Shown one piece after another: positions 9,605 to 18,767 of a DNA stretch of 64,000 bases. Origin of the DNA: Phaeodactylum tricornutum CCAP 1055/1 (lineage: Eukaryota > Bacillariophyta > Bacillariophyceae > Surirellales > Neidiaceae); contig NC_011674.1 of the NCBI RefSeq assembly GCF_000150955.2, forward strand, positions 868,001 to 932,000. The letters run 5' to 3'. Numbering within the stretch: position 1 is the first letter of the stretch; every line of letters begins with the position of its first letter. The notes under the pieces were generated by a model that ran no database searches, was not told where the DNA came from, and was given only the letters and a program-made list of their open reading frames with translations. A program made the translations under genes and the position numbers.

Positions 9605-10711
9605 ATGACGGAGGCATCGAGTGAGAATGCGGGTGACGCTCCGGCCAACGCCAACACGGGCTGCGTTGGGCCCACATCGGAAACGGCCGGCAAGGCTTCG
9701 GCGTGCGACGGTTGTCCCAATCAGAGCGCGTGCTCAACGGGGGCCTTTTCCTCCCCCGAAGCTGTTGCCAAGGCGGAAGCGGAAGTGGAAGCACTCAATC
9801 GAAGTCTTTCCAACGTGTCGCACGTGATTTTGGTCCTTTCCGGTAAAGGTGGTGTGGGCAAGAGTACGGTAGCGGCCCAGCTGTCGCACACGCTGTCCAA
9901 CCAAGGCTACGCCGTGGGGTTGCTGGATGTGGACTTGTGCGGACCGTCGGCGCCGCGGATGGTTCTGGGCGACGCGTGTACGTCACAAACGATACACAAG
10001 TCGGGATCGGGTGCGTGGACTCCCGTGTACGCCAGCGCAAACCTCGCCGTCATGAGTATTTCATTCATGTTGCAGGATACCAATCAGGCTGTTGTCTGGC
10101 GGGGTCCGCGCAAAAACGCGCTAATTCAGCAATTTCTGACGGAAGTAGACTGGACGGGAGACACGGACGGACTCGATTATCTCATCATTGATACACCGCC
10201 CGGTACCAGTGACGAGCACATTTCTACGGTCCAGTACTTGCAAAAGGCTTCCGCTGTAAGTGGGGCCGTTGTCGTGACCACGCCGGAGGAAGTCAGCTTG
10301 GCCGACGTCCGTAAAGAACTCAGTTTCTGTCGCAAAACGGATGTCCCCGTTCTAGGCATCATTGAGAACATGGGATCCTATCAGACACGACTCTCACAAA
10401 TGGAATTTTCCAAAGACGGACAGGATTGCACGGCGCAGATGCTCGCCGTTTTGCGAGAAAAATGTCCGGAAGTACTGGATTGCGTTGCAGCTTCAAACTT
10501 GTTTTCGGTCAATGCGGGGGGAGCCGAACAGATGGCCACAGATTACGGTGTTCCTTTCATGGGACGGTTACCCCTTGATCCTGATTTGCTCAAGGCTTGC
10601 GAACAAGGCAAGTCCTTCGTACAAACACACCCCAATGCGAACGCCGCCGTGGCTCTGAAACAATTTGCTCGTCAGCTCAACAAGGTTCTTCCGGTCAATA
10701 TGGATGAGTAA
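9605..10711 (+). CDS. NBP35: NBP35/NUBP1-type cytosolic Fe-S cluster scaffold ATPase
   Basis: A 368-residue P-loop NTPase of the Mrp/NBP35 family, which assembles Fe-S clusters for cytosolic and nuclear proteins. The N terminus has the exact NBP35 ferredoxin-like signature C20-x13-C34-x2-C37-x5-C43. The deviant Walker A motif GKGGVGKST is at 80-88, followed by DVDLCGPSAPRM, WRGPRKN and DYLIIDTPPGTSDEH. The paired CPxC motif that normally follows ENMS(G/S) near the C terminus is missing: the region reads ENMGSYQTRLSQMEF, with isolated cysteines further on. In yeast that motif holds the bridging cluster of the NBP35-CFD1 heterodimer, so this protein may work differently. The start at 9605 is the only ATG ahead of the Cys motif. 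No targeting signal is visible, so it is probably cytosolic. Confidence 0.9.
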   Translation: MTEASSENAGDAPANANTGCVGPTSETAGKASACDGCPNQSACSTGAFSSPEAVAKAEAEVEALNRSLSNVSHVILVLSGKGGVGKSTVAAQLSHTLSNQGYAVGLLDVDLCGPSAPRMVLGDACTSQTIHKSGSGAWTPVYASANLAVMSISFMLQDTNQAVVWRGPRKNALIQQFLTEVDWTGDTDGLDYLIIDTPPGTSDEHISTVQYLQKASAVSGAVVVTTPEEVSLADVRKELSFCRKTDVPVLGIIENMGSYQTRLSQMEFSKDGQDCTAQMLAVLREKCPEVLDCVAASNLFSVNAGGAEQMATDYGVPFMGRLPLDPDLLKACEQGKSFVQTHPNANAAVALKQFARQLNKVLPVNMDE

Positions 10712-10895
10712 AACATTGGACAAAGTAGGTAGTTTCTCAGCTGTAGAGCTTGTGTAAACGACATTATCATCTGCGGTGTAATATACTTGGAGAGGGGCTT
10801 CTAATGTATGCGAGGAGTTGGGTAGCTTTGATCAAATCTCCTTTCCGGGTTGTATCCAAAACCCGAACCCTCGACGGAAAGCAATCCGATTCCGT

Positions 10896-11006
10896 TGTCA
10901 AGATATAAGTGAATATGCTTGATATACCTTAAATGTGACGAGGTCAAAGGACGTGATTTGGGGATAGCGCTCCGTGGTTCAATTCCATGGCACGTTAATT
11001 TTGACA
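10896..11006 (+). repeat. 111-bp repeat, copy A
   Basis: First of four near-identical 111-bp units in the window. It begins TGTCAAGATATAAG and ends TTAATTTTGACA, so its ends are imperfect inverted repeats (TGTCAARAT). The 3' half holds GGTTCAATTCC, a perfect Pol III B-box/T-loop match inside a 5-bp stem. No target-site duplication is visible. Copies A and B share one set of diagnostic bases (TTGATATACC, CAAAGGACG). Confidence 0.8.
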
Positions 11007-11045
11007 TGGTAACGTCCGGGAGTTCGATACCCGATTTGAAAAAGT

Positions 11046-11310
11046 CTTGATTTGCCGACACCTGACCTGGGGTGGATAAAGAAGAAAGGGGTAGGGGTCA
11101 TCTCCTAAGTGGGGAGGATGGCTCAGGGGCAAAGTAACTTGTCGACACCTTACTCGGGTGGATAAAGAAAGGAGGGGCAGGGGTCATCTCCTAAGTGGGG
11201 AGGATGGCTCAGGGGCAAAGTAACTTGTCGACACCTTACTCGGGTGGATAAAGAAAGGAGGGGCAGGGGTCATCTCCAGCGTGTGGGGAGGATGGCTCAA
11301 GGGCAAAGGA
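11046..11310 (+). repeat. 86-bp tandem repeat, three units
   Basis: Three head-to-tail units. Unit 2 (11138-11223) and the start of unit 3 (from 11224) match almost exactly over CTTGTCGACACCTTACTCGG, GTGGATAAAGAAAGG and GGTCATCTCC. Unit 1 is diverged and slightly longer, and unit 3 degrades near its end. Each unit carries TGGCTCAGGGG, which fits the Pol III A-box consensus (TGGCTCAAGGG in the last). The array runs up to copy B of the 111-bp repeat. Confidence 0.8.
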
Positions 11311-11327
11311 ATATCAAGCAGGGAGGA

Positions 11328-11438
11328 TGTCAAGATATAAGTGAATATGCTTGATATACCTTAAATGTGACGAGGTCAAAGGACGTGATTTGGGGATAGC
11401 GCTCCGTGGTTCAATTCCATGGCACGTTAATTTTGACA
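11328..11438 (+). repeat. 111-bp repeat, copy B
   Basis: Same ends and core as copy A. The 39 bp to its left (about 11289-11327) are also found left of copy D at 51160-51198, while the right flanks differ. That left flank is derived from the neighbouring tandem array, so the shared flank shows that a larger composite block has been copied. Confidence 0.8.
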
Positions 11439-11807
11439 TTCCGTCCGTTAGACGAATCGCAGAATGAGAAAATGTCCCAAAGAAAAAACCCAGCCGTTTC
11501 CCGCGACAAAACAAATTGACAGTGATGCCCAACATTGCATTCGAAACACAACACCATCCTTACTTTTCGTCGGAGTTCTTTGCAGTGCCAACAAGATACC
11601 GTCCACACAACTTGCCTCTGTTCAAGCCTCCCGTTTACTCTAGCAGTCCTAGAGAGGTCCAGTTCGTTCTTTCTTACTGGATAGCGTTATTCCTCGGAGC
11701 GACGGCACAAAACGAGTACCCAGAGGATCGCACTCCGTCCGTCCAAAGTGACGCTATCGTAACCCTTACGAGAGCGTAAGGTAGACGGCGTTTCGTACCA
11801 AAAGTCC
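11439..11807. other. promoter region of the first PhyH/Tudor gene
   Basis: No gene is supported. The only plus-strand reading frame (11516-11779) has no recognisable features. This stretch should hold the promoter and 5' UTR of the gene that starts at 11808. Confidence 0.4.
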
Positions 11808-14504
11808 GTGGCTTTTATCGAAATGTCAACTGCCGAGATGAATATTCGCTTCGCCAGTCCGGGTGCGACACGCTTCGATTCCGTGAATGCCAGTACGGCG
11901 AACTCTTCGAACTTAAAGGTCCGAGTTTCGCCCACAAAGTCGGTCGCATCCACTACTGCACCCGTGTGGACTTTGCTGCGTACTATTCTGTTGGACCTTC
12001 CGTTGGCGCTTCTCTTTGCGTCCTTTTTGTTCGTCTACGCCTGCCAATACATTCACAGCACCTACTATATTCCCTTGTACGATCGGGCCCAACGAACGAA
12101 CGAAGACTTGTACGAAGAGTTCACCTACTACCACCGACACTGCACCAGTTACGATTTATCAACGCACCACTTGCCTGATTTGCTTGTCAACGCATCGGCC
12201 TCGTTGACGTCGGTTGCGGCGGCGAAAGAAGTCGTTGAAGATGCCGTGGATACCATGTTAAGGCACGGCGCCATTGTTCTGCCCGGCTTGTTGACCGCCG
12301 ACGCGGTCCGTGACTTGCGGTCCTACGTGGAACGGCGCAACGCGGCAATTTCCGATACCGAAGTCTATCCCGTGTCGCAAGGAGACCGGCGTCTCAGTTA
12401 CGGGATTGACGCAACGGAAGATCCCGCCGTCGTCCAGGCTATTCGACAAATTGCCAATCACACACCGTTACGGGCCATTATGCAAGCTTTGCTGGGTGAT
12501 CCCGACCCGGCGTCGGCCGAAATTACCGCGATTACGGCCTACCCGGGTGCCGAAGATCAATCGTGGCACGCGGATACGAAAGAAGACGGAAACGCGCTCA
12601 AGTTCGCCCGTACCTATAGTCACTCGTATAGTCTCTTCCTTCCTCTACAGGAAACTACCGCCGCCATGGGGCCGACCGATGTGTGTCCGGGGACACACTA
12701 TTGCGCCAACGATGTGACCGAAATGTGTGACACCAACAAAATGGGCCTGCACGAAGCAAACGAAGATCTGGTATTTCACGCTGGCGATGGAGCCTTGTTA
12801 AACCAACACGTTTGGCATCGCGGATCTGCACACACCGATCCAAACGCAATGGAACGAATCGTTTTTATCGTGAGTTTCCTGGCCCGTCCAAAGTTTGGCA
12901 AAGATCCGCGTCAGCTATCTCGCGGAACGTACTTTCACCAGAAGTGGAACATGTGGGGACACACCTGGAAAGACTTGATGGATCCGATGGCTTCCATGGG
13001 GAAGCCTTTCTCCATTCTCCGTTGTTTGAGTATCTACAAGCCTTGGTCTCGTAATTGGGGGTACGACCTTGTGACATCTGCATTTATGCGGTTTTCCAAT
13101 GAACAATTGGAAAACGAAGACTTGGAATTCCGACTTCTGCCCAGACTGGAGGAAGTCGGTCTGCCATCTTGGCTATGGGGGACCGTCTCCATGGAGGAGG
13201 GGCAACGTGTTGCCTGGCAAACGTTCATTTCCGAGACTTTGAATAACACCTTTACCTTTCTAGCGGAAATCAATGTTAAAGCACACGCTGTGTATGGGGC
13301 TTTGATTGCTTTTTTTGCTTGTATCGCCAGCATCCGTCGCCAATCGGGAGTCTCAGTATTCCGACGGAACTTTCTCCGCGTGTTGTTGACGCACGGCGTT
13401 CTGCTTGGTGTGACGTTCATGATTCTAAGGGGCATTCGCACTTCGGAATGGGGCTCTAGTGTGTTGTTTGGACGGACGCTGCAGCGCCCGTTCCCATCCA
13501 TTGCAATCACCAGGGAAGTCGAAGATCGAATGCCAATACAGGGGCCGACAACCGTCCCGCATCGATCAGATGTACTGATCGGTTCCCGTTATGATGCGGC
13601 CTTTCTTGGAAGTTACGACCGCTGGCTGGACTACCATGCCGGAAACAGCGACTACTTGCAGATTGTGGAAAATCTGGGACCTTTGTACAGGTCGTATCAG
13701 CGCCTGGGTCCCTTCTTTACCACTCAAGTTGAGAACAATCTCCTTTCCCTTGTTGAGGAAAGTGAGGGTCGCTTTTTACAACAGAACTTTCGAACAGGTG
13801 ACTGGCAAATAATGGACGAAGAAGAGGCGAGGCTGGTTGTCCATGACGACCTGATTGCTTGGTCAAAACAGTTGCTATGGGTATTACGTCGTTCCATCGA
13901 CCACATGGTTGCAGATTACCGCTTTGGATTATTTCGACAGACCTCGTTGGCTCGCTATTCTCAGGTTCATTTGCTGCATTTGAGGCGCACGGTACTGGGT
14001 AATCGTCTTGTCTTGTCCAAGTCCAGTCGAAACGGCCGACCTCCTTCTTTACAATCTCAGCTGTCTCTTTCTCCACTTCGCATCGAAGCACTATCACACA
14101 TTACAATTCACAGACGATCGCTGCTACCTCCAGCAGTACCGCTACCTGAGATTCGAGAAGGAAGCCGTGTATGGTGCAACCTTCAAAACATGGAATGGGA
14201 TTGGTATCCCGGGGTCGTCGAGAATGCTGATGAGAATTACGAATTTTTCGACGTTGCGTTGGAGGACGGTTTCATTGTCGAGGATGTTGCCAAGATTGAC
14301 ATTCGCCAGTATCCTCATATAAAGGAAGGGATACGTGTACATGGATGCTTTGGAGATGGCTTGGAAGACTGCTTCCCGGGGACGGTATTTCACGTCATGC
14401 CCAATCGAGATGTGGGAATTGAGTACGACGATGGCGATGTGGAGGACCGTGTGCCACCGAGTCGCTATTTTGTACCGCCGTTTGCGTACGAGTCTCCGTC
14501 ATGA
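11808..14504 (+). CDS. membrane PhyH-like Fe(II)/2OG dioxygenase with tandem Tudor-like repeats
   Basis: An 898-residue single-exon protein. A transmembrane anchor lies near 55-80 (RTILLDLPLALLFASFLFVYA). A phytanoyl-CoA dioxygenase-like double-stranded beta-helix follows, with the iron ligands H254-x-D256 (SWHADTKEDG) and a distal His in HVWHRG (H337, or H334), a CPGTH segment and a downstream Arg (ERIVFIVSF). A Trp-rich stretch (KWNMWGHTWKDL) and two hydrophobic helices (about 500-560) come next. The C terminus has two Tudor/Agenet-like units (EGSRVWCNLQNMEWDWYPG... and EGIRVHGCF...VGIEYDDGDVED). PhyH enzymes hydroxylate lipids or small molecules, whereas Tudor folds bind methylated peptides or act as scaffolds. 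The substrate is unknown. Two relatives lie at 29960-32719 and 62555-63954. ATGs at 11823 and 11838 are alternative starts. Confidence 0.75.
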   Translation: MAFIEMSTAEMNIRFASPGATRFDSVNASTANSSNLKVRVSPTKSVASTTAPVWTLLRTILLDLPLALLFASFLFVYACQYIHSTYYIPLYDRAQRTNEDLYEEFTYYHRHCTSYDLSTHHLPDLLVNASASLTSVAAAKEVVEDAVDTMLRHGAIVLPGLLTADAVRDLRSYVERRNAAISDTEVYPVSQGDRRLSYGIDATEDPAVVQAIRQIANHTPLRAIMQALLGDPDPASAEITAITAYPGAEDQSWHADTKEDGNALKFARTYSHSYSLFLPLQETTAAMGPTDVCPGTHYCANDVTEMCDTNKMGLHEANEDLVFHAGDGALLNQHVWHRGSAHTDPNAMERIVFIVSFLARPKFGKDPRQLSRGTYFHQKWNMWGHTWKDLMDPMASMGKPFSILRCLSIYKPWSRNWGYDLVTSAFMRFSNEQLENEDLEFRLLPRLEEVGLPSWLWGTVSMEEGQRVAWQTFISETLNNTFTFLAEINVKAHAVYGALIAFFACIASIRRQSGVSVFRRNFLRVLLTHGVLLGVTFMILRGIRTSEWGSSVLFGRTLQRPFPSIAITREVEDRMPIQGPTTVPHRSDVLIGSRYDAAFLGSYDRWLDYHAGNSDYLQIVENLGPLYRSYQRLGPFFTTQVENNLLSLVEESEGRFLQQNFRTGDWQIMDEEEARLVVHDDLIAWSKQLLWVLRRSIDHMVADYRFGLFRQTSLARYSQVHLLHLRRTVLGNRLVLSKSSRNGRPPSLQSQLSLSPLRIEALSHITIHRRSLLPPAVPLPEIREGSRVWCNLQNMEWDWYPGVVENADENYEFFDVALEDGFIVEDVAKIDIRQYPHIKEGIRVHGCFGDGLEDCFPGTVFHVMPNRDVGIEYDDGDVEDRVPPSRYFVPPFAYESPS

Positions 14505-14792
14505 AGCCGTGATTCAGTCGCATGTATCCATACCATTGTTTGCTTTTAAACCTAGATAGATGAAAGTGTCTCTTATAGCTCTTAGTTAAGAAAAAGCCTT
14601 TCGGAAGCCTTGTCCCCAGTAGAGTAAAGTGAGTGGCCATAACTGAAAACTGCAAGGAGCAAAAAGGGTCCGTACGCTTTCTATCGTTAGGCACAAGAAT
14701 TGTAGACGACGGAGAGCGGACCCATCAATTGCAATGGCAGGACCAACGTGGACACAGTGTCTGTCTCCGTACCTGTACAAAGCAGCGTATCT

Positions 14793-15788
14793 TTACCGCA
14801 TCTGTCGAGGCCAAGATGACCCTGGCGGCGATTGTCGAGCGGAATGGGAAACCAAGCTGGTACTACTGGCCGCACTAACGTGTTGACATTCTTGGCACCG
14901 GACCGCCAATGCCGTTTTATTCACAATCAAATGTCGTCGGCAACACGCACAGCGCACCAAATGCTGGGTAACGGACAAGGACAATTTGCGCCGGCGATCC
15001 ACTACGACTTGTCCCAGTTCGAGACCCGCCGCTGGATCTTTTGGATATCGCTGACTAGGTCGGGATGGAAAGGATGGAATTAAAATTGGAGAGGCCGAAC
15101 GTAAGTCTCCTTTGCGATGGGCAGGTGGGGGCTCTGCATTTTCACTAATTGGCGGAAACGACTTGGTTGGGAGAAACCGGCTGGTGCTTGCCGAGGCACT
15201 GGCTGTTTGACGGAGACGCCGCATCGACTCTTGCGCCTGAAGGACTTGTGGGTCCATTACGGATGCGGCTGCGCTGTGTTCGTGAGGTATTCTGGGTTGG
15301 TCTTGCATGGCAGTGGGGGACTGTCCGCGTCGAAACCTTTCTGCTGCAACTGTTGACTGTATTAGAGGCTGAGAAAAATCCTTTGGACTTTTGTGCCCGT
15401 CGTAGTTGTGGTAGGCTACACCAATCGCAGTATTGCTATCCGCTGTTAAGCTTGGCTGACCCCACCGATTGTGACTCATCTCTGGGGACACCAGCGAAAT
15501 GTGGCGTCTGCGGTGAGGCTGTGTAGCAGAAGCTTGCGACACCATCGAAGGCGGCAGAGTGTCGTGTTGAGGTTGTGTTTGTGGTTGACACGATAGATTG
15601 GCATGCGCCTGACTCGTTCGTTCAAAGGTACCGGGACGAGTGGGGGCTAACGCTCGGCTCGGAAGGTAAGAGGCCGCATCCGAGGGAGCGCTCGTCCACC
15701 TTCCTTCCGATCGAGACATTCGTCGAACCGCAATCAAAGGAAGCCACAGAGAATCCCAAAGCAAAAGTAAGACTTGTCGATTTTGCAA
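14793..15788 (-). CDS. LSD1-type zinc-finger protein
   Basis: A 331-residue protein, mostly disordered and rich in Ser, Pro and Gln. Near the C terminus it carries one LSD1/LOL-type zinc finger: CACCRRHLIVNKTALAVRC continuing with QEC and QHV. This follows the family pattern CxxCR-x-L...A--V-C--C--V. In plants such fingers occur in LSD1, LOL and metacaspase proteins linked to programmed cell death. The N terminus (MQNRQVLLLLWDSLWLPLIAV) is hydrophobic; a second ATG at 15719 would remove it. Only one finger is present, against two or three in plant LSD1. The rest of the chain gives no further clue. Confidence 0.55.
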   Translation of the reverse strand: MQNRQVLLLLWDSLWLPLIAVRRMSRSEGRWTSAPSDAASYLPSRALAPTRPGTFERTSQAHANLSCQPQTQPQHDTLPPSMVSQASATQPHRRRHISLVSPEMSHNRWGQPSLTADSNTAIGVAYHNYDGHKSPKDFSQPLIQSTVAAERFRRGQSPTAMQDQPRIPHEHSAAASVMDPQVLQAQESMRRLRQTASASASTSRFLPTKSFPPISENAEPPPAHRKGDLRSASPILIPSFPSRPSQRYPKDPAAGLELGQVVVDRRRKLSLSVTQHLVRCACCRRHLIVNKTALAVRCQECQHVSAASSTSLVSHSARQSPPGSSWPRQMR

Positions 15789-16799
15789 TTGGTTTACCGC
15801 AACTATCTATGTCGTTAGGAGAATATGTTCAAAAGCATGCGAAGGAAGAAACTACATCGGTGCTGCGATGGTCATTTTAAACTCCGAACAACAAACAGCC
15901 GAGAAGAAAGAGGAGCTGTGACGACATTCCGGACATTTTTGTCAATTCTTTTCCCTGAATTTTGAAAATAGTCACGAGCCTTGTTACTCCCGACTTTTAC
16001 GTAACGTATTTTACTATTAACGTTAGAGACAGGTTAACAAAGATGAAAATGTTTTTTGGTCCAAAATTGATCCTTCGAACCAGAAACATTGCCACGGAGA
16101 TTTATGGACAATGAAGTCGGTCTACCGGCTGAACCTGATTCACGTCAGAAAGTGAAACAAGCACAGTCTGTTCGCAGTTTTAATGTTCCTGTTCGCTATT
16201 CTCTCTTCAGAAAAAAAGGTCACTTCTTAAAGAACACGTACGCAAGTCCTCGTGAGACCAAGATGGACGACATCACCTACTCTAGAGGACGCTGGATTCG
16301 CCAAGGCAAAACGAATTTTCTGATTGGAAACGACTTGAGATTGTTTAAATATGACCATCCTAGGAAACACGTAGGAAATTCGCCAAAAACCACTCAAGGA
16401 AACGACTTCACAGTCCGATTGTTCAAACATGACCATCCTAGGAAAGACATCGAAAATTCGGCAAAACTACAATGGTCGAGCGGAATTGGGGGTGTCACCA
16501 GGCCACTCGCTGGCCGATATCTTTAAACACTCCAGTTCTGTTGAAGGTACACTTTCAGTGTGTTGTAAACTAAGTAGATTCGCAATCAGACTCCATGTAA
16601 AGTCAGATGAATACCAAAAGAGCTCTTGCACTTAGAATCTACTCAGCGTTTATATTTGTCAAAGCCTGCATTGGAACTGTTTCTAGATCTAGAAGCTATG
16701 TAGAAATGCAAAGCATTCTTCCAAGCATCTCATTGCAGATGAGAAGGAGGAAAAGACGGTATAGCTGGTGTGCCGTAGACGGCCGTCGTCTACGTGTTT
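15789..16799. other. gene-poor stretch with one repeat-bearing reading frame
   Basis: A plus-strand frame at 16089-16526 (145 residues) contains a direct duplication: NDLRLFKYDHPRKHVGNS followed by NDFTVRLFKHDHPRKDIENS. The duplication is also plain in the DNA (near 16330-16380 and 16400-16460, sharing ATGACCATCCTAGGAAA). No family is recognised and no signal or membrane segment is seen, so coding status is doubtful. The rest (15880-16088 and 16527-16799) is AT-rich with nothing supported. Confidence 0.3.
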
Positions 16800-18076
16800 C
16801 TACATAAACTCTAGACCAGTGACAGCCGCGTCGAGCAGTGATTCGCCGACACCCGTCTGCCCGTTCCGACTCGTCGACGCGAGAGGCATCGCGCCCGACG
16901 ATCGGTCGTTTCGGGACACTGGTACCGGAGCAGTGCCGGTCACTGCTGCTTGCTTCAGGAGACGCTTTTGTTCGGCTGCGCTGACCCGCTCCGATTCCGA
17001 TAAAGACCATTGACCAAGCTTTTTACGCTGCGCTTGCGCAACAGCCTGCTCCAGTTCCGCGCGCTTGCCCTGTAGGAATATAAGGAGCAACACAGATAAG
17101 GGTCCGATAGCTCTTTTGCAGTGTTTCATGCCAATCCACAGCCAAGTCGTCTGCCGAACAAAAAGGATCGCAATAGACGTACATTGTACTGGGCACCACC
17201 GCCAGTATAAAGCTCCGCCAACCCAGCCTTGGCCAATTCCAGCGACAAATCTTTCGGCCCGAATCCGGGAATCCAAGAAAGGAATCGTGGTGGTACCGTT
17301 TCCACCGACGCTACCGCCCGGCTGTACTGGTCCTTCCGCAAAAAGGTTACTTTGACCATTTTGTTGTAAACGAGTTTGGAGGTAAAAGATTTGGCTTCTT
17401 CGGAAAAAGGTTGCGAAACTTGTCGTTTATTCTTGCCAATTTCGGGAGTATCGATGCCGTACACGCGAATGCTGAGTGTGTCTTTGGCGATGCCCCGCTG
17501 TTGGAGCGGTTGTGTGGATTGGCGGCGGAGTCCGTAGCCCGGTACATGCCGGACTCGGATAGTATCTCCGTCAATTATACGTTCCACGAAACCATATATG
17601 TAGCGATTGTCGGAAAAGTAGTCGCTGGGAACGTCATCTGCGGTGGAGAACTGAGGAATAAGATTCAGAGATGGCAGATTGAGAATCGCAGTATCATCGG
17701 TGCCGGAGGCAGCCCAAGCGGTGGAATCAACGGGCACGAGACCGGACGAGGCCGCGGTAACGACCAAGGTGGTTGCAGTCACTTTCTGCAAAAACTTCCG
17801 ACGGGAAGGGGTAGCAGGTTGTTGCTCGATTGAGACCAAGCTGGTACAACTTTCATGCTGGGGATCGGAGGGATTTGAGGAAAAACGACACGTATCGATC
17901 TTGCGGTAAGTAGCAGCAGTATGTCTGGTTGAAGAGAAGCTCTTCGAGCGGATAACGAAGCCCTCCGCTACTCTAGAGAAAGCGCATAGGCTTACCAGTA
18001 GAAGAATCTTACAACCCCGGAGGTGAGAGAAAATGTAGAAAGCAGAATCGTATGTAGCGTCATTGGGAAATATCAA
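16800..18076 (-). CDS. plastid, probably lumenal, staphylococcal-nuclease-like protein
   Basis: Two exons, 18076-17183 and 17069-16800, with a 113-bp GT/AG intron; 387 residues. An N-terminal signal peptide (GCKILLLVSLCAFSRVAEG) is followed by F40 as a plastid-type +1 residue. A second, Tat-like signal follows: SRRKFLQKV at 91-99, a hydrophobic run and AWA near 120. The SNase domain (about 155-335) keeps the fold and catalytic residues: IIDGDTIRVRHV, SIRVYGIDTPEIG (Arg and Glu) and RKDQYSRAVASV (Arg). The C-terminal tail after the intron is Lys/Gln-rich. SNase enzymes are calcium-dependent nucleases that cut DNA and RNA. The double presequence points to the plastid and possibly the thylakoid lumen. 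The function there is open. Confidence 0.82.
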
Positions 18077-18157
18077 CCGTAGATGTTGATATAATCAATA
18101 TGAAGCGTCGAAGAAAGGAAGTTCACCAGAGGCACGACAACATATGGACCGCTTTGC

Positions 18158-18439
18158 TTAGGACGCGTATGATGCTTTCTGAATCACGCGACTAGCGATA
18201 TACAACAGAGATGAAAAATCGGGACGTACCTTCTTCCAAAACATCATCTTTACGCGACTTTGCTTCCTAGATCTAGACTGAATCGACACCCCAGGAGAAG
18301 CCAATACGCAAGAAAACGAGGATGAAGATATGGAAAGGAGAGCACTCGCGACTGATATAACAACGAAAATCGTCTGCAGTAGCTGTCGTCGATACACAAA
18401 TGACGGCATTACCATGGTGGCGACGATTCTGATGTTCAC
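18158..18439 (-). CDS. small hypothetical protein with signal-like N terminus
   Basis: A 93-residue frame, or 85 from the ATG at 18415. It starts with a basic then hydrophobic segment (YRRQLLQTIFVVISVASALL) typical of a signal peptide or anchor, followed by a Ser-rich and basic tail with no recognised domain. It lies alone upstream of the SNase gene on the same strand. There is no support beyond its composition, so it may not be expressed. Confidence 0.25.
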   Translation of the reverse strand: MNIRIVATMVMPSFVYRRQLLQTIFVVISVASALLSISSSSFSCVLASPGVSIQSRSRKQSRVKMMFWKKVRPDFSSLLYIASRVIQKASYAS

Positions 18440-18767
18440 TGCACTAAAGTTGTCTTGGATTCTTCAACTTATCTCAAATCCTGAACCGATTGTCGTATGG
18501 ATATCCAAGTAACTAATACAAGAAAAACTTTTACCCGTGAGACATAAACATAAATAGTAAAATGAATGTATTTACAGTTATCAAAAGTTACAGTTAGTCA
18601 AATATCGTCCAAAAAAATTAAAAATTGGTCTGTCCGTCATTCATCACAAACGCCAACCGGAATCGTGGGCCCTCTGGTACATCTGTTGGCCAAACAAACC
18701 TTTACCGTGAGAAAGAAGCTCCAGAAAATGTAGCATCGACTTCATTCTTCCCAAACCACCAAACACC
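18440..18767. other. promoter region of the GCIP-like gene
   Basis: AT-rich sequence (for example 18530-18620) with no gene. It should hold the promoter of the gene that starts at 18768. Confidence 0.4.

Noticed and set aside
10896-11006. 111-bp repeat as an ordinary tRNA gene
   Set aside because: The T-arm is good but no D arm or anticodon arm is present, so it is only tRNA-like.
10980-11040. Second T-arm-like sequence (CGGGAGTTCGATACCCG) after repeat copy A
   Set aside because: Only a T-arm can be formed; no acceptor, D or anticodon arm is seen, and the B-box has mismatches. Not called a tRNA gene.
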